Source of the DNA: Portibacter lacus | GTDB taxonomy: Bacteria > Bacteroidota > Bacteroidia > Chitinophagales > Saprospiraceae | Direction of reading: 5' to 3' | DNA length: 64,000 nucleotides | Assembly: GCF_021533215.1 (NCBI RefSeq) | Contig: NZ_JAJNKA010000009.1 | Location: 1 to 64,000 of the forward strand | Part shown: positions 1 through 11,200 of the stretch, in pieces | Numbering within the stretch: position 1 is the stretch's first letter | How the letters are laid out: every line of letters starts with the position of its first letter | Notes under the pieces: generated by a model | Databases searched by the model: none | What the model was told of the DNA's origin: nothing | Seen by the model: the letters and a program-made list of their open reading frames with translations, nothing else | Translations under genes and position numbers: made by a program

Positions 1-3000
1 CATGACACAAACTGATGTGAATAATGCAGCAGGAGTAGCGGATGGAATTAGGAACGGAGCGACAGCAACAGGAACTACACCAATAGATACCTTGATCACT
101 ACACCTCCGGATTCAGCGTTTACTTCATTACCAAGTGGTCCTATGTTGAGCTTAGTTAAGACAGCCTCACCAGTATCAATCACAGAGGGAGCAGATCCAA
201 CACTAGTAGATGTAGGAGATACAATCCTATACACCTATGTGGTGACGAATACAGGAAATGTAGATTTAACAAATGTAGTACCAGTAGATGCTGGTCCTAC
301 ATTTAATACTCAACCAGCAGGTGGAACCTTGAATCCATTTGTACCAGCGAGTGTAGCATTACTAGCTCCAGGAGCAAGTGCAACCTTTACGGCAGGATAT
401 GTATTGACGCAGTCAGATATAGATAATGCAGCAGATATACCTGGTGGAGTTGTGAATACCGCAGTAGCCCAAGGTATGGATCCGATGGGAATGACAGTAA
501 CTTCACCACCAGATGATGGAGTTACCCAATTCAGTGGAACACCAGCATTAACTGTAGTGAAGAGTGCTGATTTAGCAGAGATAACAATGGCTGGTGATGT
601 AATTACTTACAGCTTCGAGGTGACGAACACAGGAAATGTGACGGTGGACAATGTATCGATCACAGATGCAGGTCCAAGCTTTGGTGGTGCTGCGGGTACT
701 AATAGTTTACAAGGCTTAAGCTGCCCATTGACCACATTGGCACCGACAGAAATGGTGATCTGTACAGCGACTTATAGCGTAAGTCAGTTGGATTTTGATA
801 ATGCGATATCAGGAGATTCATCAGCGATGAACATAGCAATAGCGAATGGCACGCCACCAGTAGGACCTCCAGTGATTTCGATCCCTGATACATTGGATAT
901 CCCAGTGACACCGTTCGATAGCATATCGATTGTAAAGACAGCAGGAATGCCAAGTGTTAGCGCTGGTAACAATGCAACGCTTACGGATGCAGGAGACGAA
1001 ATTGAATATACTTACGTAGTAACGAATGAGGGAACAGTGAACTTGACGAATATAACTATTACAGATGCTGGTCCAAGCTTTATGAGTGTGCCTGGAACTA
1101 ATAGCCTAAGTAATATACTTTGTAATGCAAGTGAATTAGCACCAGGAGAAAGTACAACATGTATAGCAACCTATACACTAAGTCAAGAAGATATAGACAA
1201 TGCTCAAGGAGAAACGGATAGCGTAGTAAATATTGCCTTTGTTACAGGAACACCACCAGCAGGTCCTCCGACTATATCGGAACCAGATACGGCAATGACT
1301 ACGGTTATAGATAGTGCTTTAATTACATTGATCAAATCAGTAGAAATACCTACCGTAACAGAAGGAGCAGATCCATTGTTATCCGACGGCGGAGATCTCA
1401 TTGAGTACTCTTTTGAAGTCACAAACGATGGAGTGGTAACCTTGACAAACATTGTTTTATCTGATCTGGGACCAACCTTTAATGGAGTGGCAGGGGATAA
1501 TATACCATTGATAATCACATGTGCAATCGACAGTCTTGCACCGGGAGAGAGTACTACATGTACTGCCACATATGTAATGTCGCAAACAGATGTGAATAAT
1601 GCAGCAGGTATTTTAAATGCAGTAAGAAACGATGCGACAGTAATTGCTGAAAAGCCAGATGGTGATACTGTAACAGATTTGGACTCGGCTTTTACAAGCA
1701 TACCAAGCGGACCGATGTTGACGATAGAGAAGAGTGTGGTTTCACCTACCGTTACAGAGGGACCAGATCCGACATTAGTAGATGTAGGAGACACGATCTT
1801 ATACACCTATGTGGTGACGAATACAGGAAATGTAGATTTGACAAATGTAGTACCAGTAGATGCAGGCCCAACATTTGGAGGAGAATTAGCAGGCGGAAGT
1901 TTGAATGCCTTTGTACCAACAAATGTAGCTTTAATTGCTCCGGGAGGGAGTTCAACATTTACAGCAGGATATGTATTAACGCAGTCAGATATAGATAATG
2001 GAGCAAATATTCCAAATGGTGTTGTAAATATGGCAACAGCAGAAGGTATGGATCCAATGGGAATGACAGTAGTGTCGCCACCGGATGATGCGGTAACTCA
2101 GTTTACTACAACGGATAGTTTAAGCATTGTTAAGTCAGCAGATCTTACAGAGATCACGATGGCTGGAGATGTGATTACATATAGCTTCTTGGTTACCAAT
2201 TTAGGTGCGACGACTTTAGATAATGTATCGATTACAGATGCAGGTCCAAGTTTCGGCGGAGTCCTAGGAACCAATGCATTAATAGGCTTAAGCTGTCCAT
2301 TGACCACATTGGCACCAACAGAAAGCACGACTTGTACGGCAACTTATACCGTTAGTCAAGCAGACTTTGATAATGCGATCGTGGGTGATTCATCAGCGAT
2401 GAACATAGCGATAGCGAATGGCACGCCACCAGTAGGACCTCCAGTGATGTCGATACCTGATACATTGGATATTCCAGTGACGCCGTTCGATAGTATATCG
2501 ATTGTGAAAACAGCGGGATTGCCGACGATTAGCTCAGGAGCTAACTCAACAGTAGTGGATGCAGGAGACATGATTACCTACACCTATTCTATAACAAACG
2601 AAGGAACAACGAACTTGACAAATGTTTCAGTAAGCGATGCTGGACCGACATTTATGAGTGTTCCAGGAACGAATGTCTTAAGTGCAATAACATGTAATAC
2701 AGATGAATTAGCACCAGGAGAAAGTACGAGTTGTACAGCAACCTATACACTAAGTCAATTAGATATAGATAATTCACAAGGAATGATGGATAGTGTGGTG
2801 AACATCGCAGTAGCGAATGGCACACCACCGGCAGGTCCGCCGATAATGTCAGAACCAGATACGGCCATGACAACGGTACCGAATATGCCATTATTAACTA
2901 TTAATAAAACAGCGAGTGCTGCCTCAGTGACAGAAGGAGTAGATCCATTGTTATCAGATGGCGGAGACTATGTAGACTATACCTTCGAAGTAACGAATGA

Positions 3001-5270
3001 AGGAAATGTAACATTGACGGATGTAATTGTAACAGATTTAGGACCATTATTTAATGGGACACTAGGAGATAATTCACCACTAGTGGTAGATTGTGGAGGA
3101 ACAATAGATCTAGCCCCAGGAGAAAGTGTGACGTGTACATCAAGGTACATCATGACACAAACTGATGTGAATAATGCAGCAGGAGTAGCGGATGGAATTA
3201 GGAACGGAGCGACAGCAACAGGAACTACACCAATAGATACCTTGATCACTACACCTCCGGATTCAGCGTTTACTTCAGTACCAAGTGGTCCTATGTTGAG
3301 CTTAGTTAAGACAGCCTCACCAGTATCAATCACAGAGGGAGCAGATCCAACACTAGTAGATGTAGGAGATACAATCCTATACACCTATGTGGTGACGAAT
3401 ACAGGAAATGTAGATTTAACAAATGTAGTACCAGTAGATGCTGGTCCTACATTTAATACTCAACCAGCAGGTGGAACCTTGAATCCATTTGTTCCAGCGA
3501 GTGTAGCATTACTAGCTCCAGGAGCAAGTGCAACCTTTACGGCAGGATATGTATTGACGCAGTCAGATATAGATAATGCAGCAGATATACCTGGAGGAGT
3601 TGTGAATACCGCAGTAGCCCAAGGTATGGATCCGATGGGAATGACAGTAACTTCACCACCAGATGATGGAGTGACCCAATTCAGTGGAACACCAGCATTA
3701 ACTGTAGTGAAGAGTGCTGATTTAGCAGAGATAACAATGGCTGGTGATGTAATTACTTACAGCTTCGAGGTGACGAACACAGGAAATGTGACGGTGGACA
3801 ATGTATCGATCACAGATGCAGGTCCAAGCTTTGGTGGTGCTGCGGGTACTAATAGTTTACAAGGCTTAAGCTGCCCACTGACCACATTGGCACCGACAGA
3901 AATGGTGATCTGTACAGCGACTTATAGCGTAAGTCAGTTGGATTTTGATAATGCGATATCAGGAGATTCATCAGCGACGAATATAGCTACAGCCTCAGGC
4001 GAACCACCAGTAGGTCCTCCAGTAGTATCACCACCAGATACATTAGATATCTCAGTGGTTCCATTCGATAGTATATCGATTGTGAAAACAGCGGGATTGC
4101 CGACAACCAGTTCGGGGGCAAACGCAACAGTGGTAGATGCAGGAGATATCATAACCTATACCTACTTAATTACGAATGTTGGTTCGACTAACTTAACATC
4201 CGTGAATGTAAGTGATGCAGGTCCATCATTTATGAGTGTTCCAGGAACGAATGTCTTAAGTGCAATAATATGTAATACAGATGAATTAGCACCAGGAGAA
4301 AGTACGAGTTGTACAGCAACCTATACACTAAGTCAATTAGATATAGACAATTCACAAGGAATGATGGATAGTGTGGTGAACATCGCAGTAGCGAATGGAA
4401 CACCACCGGCAGGTCCGCCGATAACGTCAGAACCGGATACAGCGATGACGACGGTACCTAATATGCCTATATTAACAATTAATAAAACAGCGAGTGCTGC
4501 TTCAATAACTGAAGGAGTTAACCCACTATTATCAGATGGTGGAGACTATGTAGACTATACCTTCGAAGTAACGAATGAAGGAAATGTAACATTGACGGAT
4601 GTAATTGTGACAGATTTAGGCCCATTATTTAATGGGACACTAGGAGACAATTCACCATTAGTGGTAGATTGTGGAGGGACAATAGATCTAGCCCCAGGAG
4701 AAAGTGTGACGTGTACATCAAGGTACATCATGACACAAACTGATGTGAACAATGCAGCAGGAGTAGCGGATGGAATTAGGAACGGAGCGACAGCAACAGG
4801 AACTACACCAATAGATACCTTGATCACCACGCCACCGGATTCAGCGTTCACTTCTGTACCTAACGGTCCGATGCTGAACATAGTTAAATCTGCAAGTAGT
4901 CCAACAGTAGCGAATGGTACAGATCCATTAGCAGTCGATGTAGGTGATGTAATAACTTATACATACGTCATTACAAATACAGGAAACGTTGAATTAATAG
5001 CAGTGACACCTGTAGACGTCGGACCAACTTTTAATGGTCAGCCAGCTGGAGGTTCATTAAGTCCATATTCACCTGCAATAGGAGCTATCTTATCTCCAGG
5101 AGCTTTTACAACATTTACTGCAACTTATACATTGACACAAGTAGATATAGACAATGCAGCTAATATACCAGGAGGAGTTGTGAATACCGCAATTGCTACA
5201 GGTATGGATCCAATGGGAATGACTGTCATGTCACCTCCAGATGATGGTATCACTCAATTTTCGAGTAATC
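1..5270 (+). repeat. Higher-order repeat, period about 1575 bp (525 aa), inside the giant gene
   Basis: Four kinds of DUF11 unit (call them A, B, C, D) recur in the fixed order A-B-C-D. A-unit starts fall near nt 143, 1715, 3293 and 4870, and the D-end motif (M-T/S-QTDVNNAAG) begins at nt 2, 1577, 3152 and 4730, so the period is 1572-1578 bp. Copies one and three are almost identical DNA over about nt 1-827 against 3151-3977; by eye I count five differences. The D units at about 2884-3290 and 4462-4868 are also nearly identical, whereas the second copy is more divergent. This mosaic fits recent duplication or gene conversion. Confidence 0.88.
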
Positions 5271-8200
5271 CAGCTCTTGATCTTGAGAAAACAGCAAGCA
5301 TACCTTCTATTTTAGCAGGTGTATTACCTGGTGAAGTAGATGCAGGTGACACTATTTTCTATTCATATGTAGTGACCAATACAGGTTCTGTTACTTTGGA
5401 TAACATCAGTGTTCAGGACGTAGGACCTACTTTCGACGGAGCTCTTGGTACCAATGCACTTCAAGATCTGGTTTGTGATTTAGCAACTCTAGCACCTACA
5501 GAGTTTGCTACGTGTACAGCATACTATATTTTAAGTGCTACGGATATTAATAATGCAGCAGGAATAATCGATGGAGTGGAGAATATTGCCACAAGTACAG
5601 GTTTGCCGCCGACAGGGCCTACGGTTACTTCTGCACCGGATACTGCAACTACCACTATTATGGTAGCACCAGAAATTATGGTGACGAAAACATTGGTAGG
5701 TGCTCCATCAATCAATGCGGATGGAACTGTGGATATCAGATATGCAATAGAAATTGAAAATATTGGAAATACGATTTTAGATAGTATTCAGGTTCAGGAC
5801 AGTCTTTCTATTTACTTTGGAGTGATTGATATTAATTCGGTAGAACTTGAGAATTTTACGGCTGGAATTAGTGAAAATTCAGCGTTCGATGGAGATACAG
5901 ATGTGAACACATTGACAGGGGATGATTCGATGAATCCTGGACAGACAGAAAGTTTTGAAATAGTAATCAATGTTGGACCTGCAGCTGCAGAGACGATGGT
6001 CACCAACTTGGCGCAAGCAAGTGGAGATGATCCTCAAGGAAACCCAGTAATTGATGAAGATTCTGAAGATGTGGAAGTACCAATAGGTATGGGTGAGATT
6101 GGTGTTGCTAAAGATGTACTTATAGATCCTGAATTGCAAGTGGATGGAACATATACATTGACCTACCTATTAAAAGTAGAGAATACTGGATTATTTAATC
6201 TGGATAGTGTGAATGTGGTAGATGATTTGGAATTAACTTTCCCAGGCATTACGATTAATAACGCCTCCGTTCAGAATATAAATGGACCGTTATCGCCGAA
6301 TCCTAACTATAACGGTGTGACAGATAGTCTAGCATTTACTGGTGATCTTGGATTACTTGTAGGTGAAATGGCAACATTCGAAATTATTCTAAATTTAGGG
6401 CCAACTAATGAAGTGGGACCATTCTTGAACACAGCAGTAGGTACAGCTGTAGATCCATTCGGAAACCCTGTATCGGATGATTCTCAGGACGGACGTGATC
6501 CAGATCCTGAAAATGATGGACCTGGGGATAATAGTGATCCTACACCAGTAACTTTAACACCTTCAGATGCTGAAATAGGAGTAAATAAACAAGTAATTTC
6601 GATAGCAGAAGCTGCTAGCGGTGTGGAAGGAAACTTTGACGTAGTTTTTGAAATTACCGTAGAAAATACAGATTTTGTAATGTTGGATACCCTTATGTTA
6701 GAAGATGATCTTGCAACACAATGGGGAGCATTGGGTACTGTTTATAGTATTGTATTGCCACCATCATTGATAGATACAGACGCTGATCAAACGCCAAGCT
6801 TAAATGCTGGATTCAACGGTGATGACATGACGAATCTTTTCATAGGAACAGATGGAAGACTTGATGCAGGACAATTTGTGACCATTCAGTTCACAGTTGA
6901 AATTGATGCAAGTGAAGCTAATCAACCCTTATTGAATACAGCAGTTGCTAGTGCAGATGATCCAACAGGTATACCAGTAAGTGATGATTCTCAAGATGGA
7001 CCATCTAATGATCCAGAAGGAGACGGTCCAGGTGATAATAATGATCCAACACCAGTTAATCTGCCTGCAATTGGTATAGCAAAAGCAGCTGGAATGCCAG
7101 TAGCTATTGCTGATCAACCTGGTAGATATACGATACCTTATACCTTCATAGTAGAGAACACTGGGAACACAGTTCTTACGAATGTTGCGTTGAAAGATGA
7201 TTTTGCAACGCAATTAGGTGGTTCGTTCGTCAATGTGATTCCTGGAAGTCTTATGATTACAGGAAATACTGGAGCAGCACCAGGTGGAGTAAACTTGGGA
7301 TATACGGGTATCGGAGATCCTAACAATAACATGTTAGATAGAACAGCAATTCTTGCACCAGGTGATAATATTACAGTTACAGTATCTATAGTTGCAGATG
7401 TAACTACAGGACCTAACCCATTAGTGAATCAAGCGACAGCAGAAGGAGATGATCCTGAAGGAAATACTGTAGATGATTTGTCAAATGACGGAACAGATGT
7501 AGATGGTGGAGATGATCCAACAATGATTGAGTTAGATTGTCCGCTAAGTATTGTATGTCCTGCAGATATAGAAGTTCAAAATGACTTAGGATGGTGCCAG
7601 GCTAGTATTAATTTACCAGAGCCTACAACTATAATATGTACAAGTATTGATCCATCCACGATAACAATAACCTGGGAGCTTTCAGGTGAATTGAATGCTA
7701 CAGGAACAGGAATCTTGACAGATACAATATTTACAGTAGGTACAACGACATTGACCTATACTATTATGGGGACTGAATTTGGGGCAATGACTCCTTCAGT
7801 TAGTACTTGTTCTTTTGATATTACAGTTTTAGATAAAGAAGCACCAATTGCTGTTTGTAGAAATGTGACTGCTATAGTTGGTGCTGATTGTGATGCGATT
7901 GTAGATGCGGCCTCTGTTAATGGTGTTTCTTATGACAACTGTACTCTGGGTGGTGATTTAATCTATGAGATTGGTAGAGACACGATGAGTATGGGTGCAA
8001 CGCTTACAGTGACCATGGCTGATTTAGAAAATTCTCCGATCACAATATTTTTACGCGTTACGGATGAAGCAGGAAATATGGCGATTTGTAGTGCTGAAAT
8101 TGAAGTGGAGGATGATACACCACCGACTTTTGACTGTACTATGCTCGTAGACCTTACGGTTAACACGGAACCAGGTGCTTGTTATGGTTTAGTCCCTGAT

Positions 8201-11200
8201 TTCACATCATCGGTAACCTTACCAGATGACAATTGCTCGGATGCATTAGCAGATTTTACAATTACACAATCTCCATTACCTGGAACTGTTTTCGGATCTC
8301 AGTCGGGAGACTTTGTGAATGTTGTAATTACTATTGCGGATGGTCAAGGAAATGAGATAACATGTATGAGGATTGCTGAATTAGACGATATACAACCTCC
8401 AGTTTTCCAAAATTGTCCAGTCAATATTACGGTTGCGAATGATGTGGATAAATGTGGGGCAAATGTTATATTCTCTGCTCCAGTTGCAGTAGATAACTGT
8501 AATGTAACAGTTACACAGACAGCTGGACCGATATCAGGTTCATTCCTAGATGTGGGTATGTACAATATAGAATATACAGCTTTGGATGCAGATGGAAATA
8601 CTGCCATATGTAACTTTACTTTAGAGGTGATGGATATGCAATTACCAGATATTGCTGGTGGTTTCCCAGCAGATGATGAAGTGAATTGTGATGAGATTAT
8701 GCCGGCAACACCGTTGACAGCAGCTAATTTCTCAGACAACTGTCCTGATCCTTTAACAGTGGATTTTGCAGAAACAACAACACAGGGTGGGGATCCAGCT
8801 GCTTGTGACTTTTATGACTATGAAATTATTAGAACATGGACAGTTACAGACGGTGCAGGAAATGCTGCTGATTTTACGAATACATTATATGTGCAAGATA
8901 CCGTAGCACCTACTTTTACACTTCCTGCTTCAATTACAATTTCTTGTGATGAAGTGGATATGATACCAACGTTAACAGATCTTTCTGATAATTGTGCAGA
9001 AGAAGCGAATATCACCATAACGATGACTGACGTTTCAACGCAAATAATGGATCCAAGTGTTTGTGGATTTTATGACTATTCCATAACTAGAACAGTGATG
9101 GCTTCAGATCCATGCGGAAATACAACCACGATGGTTCAGACCATTATCGTTCAGGATAATAATTCTCCTGTAATCGTTTGTATGGATTTAACTGTCAATG
9201 TGCAAGATGGTGATGCGATTACTTTAAGTGGTGATGATTTCTTACCAGAGATTACTGATAACTGTGCAGCTCCTGGTAATGTGACGGTTAATCTAGTAGA
9301 TGGTTTAACCATTAGCTGTGATGACGCTGGATTACTAGATGTAACAATAGTTGCAATGGATCCTTGCGGAAATGAATCCTTCTGTGAAACAACTGTAACG
9401 GTTATTCCTTTAGACGATCCTATATTAATGGATGTTCCTGGGGATTTCACGGTCAACTTGCCGGATGGACAATGTGAGGCAACCCAAGCAGATTGGCCTT
9501 CTATTCCGACTGCTTCAGGAGCTTGTGATATTACCATAACATATGATCCTAATGCGATTGCTGGATTACCTCCTGGCATCCATGATGTTGAGGTTTGTGC
9601 GACTAGTTTCTCGGGTAATCAAGTATGTGAAATGTTTACAGTAACAGTAAATGGTATTTTACCAGATGTAGGTCAATTAATCTGTAACAACCAAGTAAAT
9701 GTTTCGTTAGGTGTTGATTGTACAGCAGAAATAACTGCTGACATAATGCTACCTGGAGACCCATTCGAATGCTATGAGTTTTTAGATGTAATTGTAAGTA
9801 ATTCACCAGGTGGCTCACCTATTCCTGGAAGTCCATTTGTTGGACTAGATGATGTGGGCAACACTTATTATGTTACCATTTCACACCCATCGGGAGGAAA
9901 CAGTTGTTGGGGATTAGTGACGATCGAAGATAAAATAGGACCTTCTTTAGCTTGTCCTCCAGACATAACTGTAGCATGTAACCAAGATTTAGATGACCTA
10001 ATCATTTTGGGTGAGCCAACTCTTGAAACTTGTGAAGATCAAATTAGCATCATTTATCAGGATGATCAAGTTGATAATGGAACTTGTGGTACACCTAGAG
10101 CGGAGATTACAAGAACATGGAAGGCGATAGATGGACAAGGAAGGATTTCAGAATGTGTACAGATCATTACCGTATTACAGTTTGATATCAATGTAGTAGA
10201 TTTCCCTGCTGATTTGAATTTTGAGGATGTAATTTCGTGTGATGCATACGCAATGAATGTTGATACCTTAGATCCATTATACACTGGAGAACCTAGTATA
10301 GATGGGATGTCACTGTTTGGTAATCATTTCTGTGATGTGAATATCGGATATTGGGATGAGAGATTATTGGATGCGAATTGTCCAGGAGCGTTTGAAATAT
10401 TAAGACACTGGGTAGTTAGAGATGAGTGTCAACCATTAGTCCCAGGAATAAATCCTGTGGAACACATCCAATCTATAAAAGTGGAGGATGTCACGGCACC
10501 TACATTACTTGACGCTCAAGATGTTACCATTTCGACTGATCTGTGGGGATGTAGCGGATCATACGAACTTCCAAGTTTATTAGATGGAGATAATTGCAGT
10601 GAAACTGAAACAAAATGGACTTACTCTGATGGTTTCTTAGTAGGTAATACATTGACAAATATAGCAAAAGGTACAACTTTAGTGAATGCTAAGATCAAAG
10701 ATGCTTGTGGTAATTTTGGGATAGAATCCTTTACTATTACGGTGTTAGATCAGGTAGCTCCAGTTGTCGTTGCTGATGAGCATACGGTGGTGAGTCTAAG
10801 TCAAGATGCAATAGACGGAAGAGCTAAAATTTATGCAGAAACTTTCGATGATGGATCGTTCGATGGTTGTGGTCCAGTGGAATTCACTGTAAGAAGAATG
10901 GATATAGATACTATCTGTACCGGCTCTGAAACAGGTACAGCCCAATTTGATGGGGAGTTCCAATGGTATGATTTTGTACATTTCTGTTGTAATGATGTCG
11001 GGAATGATTCTCTGAGAGTAATCTTTAGAGTGTGTGATGATGCAAATATGGACGGCGAATTTGGAAGTACAGATGATTATTGTAATACTGCAATGGTTAC
11101 GGTAGAAGTTCAAGATAAATTACCACCGTTGGTAATTTGTCCTGATGATTTGACAATAGATTGCATTGATTTTAATGCATTGGGAGATTTAGTTAATAGT

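Noticed and set aside
2-4. ATG at the first bases as the start of the giant gene
   Set aside because: The same MTQTDVNNAAG stretch recurs in the middle of later repeat units, so this Met is internal and the gene begins upstream of the window.
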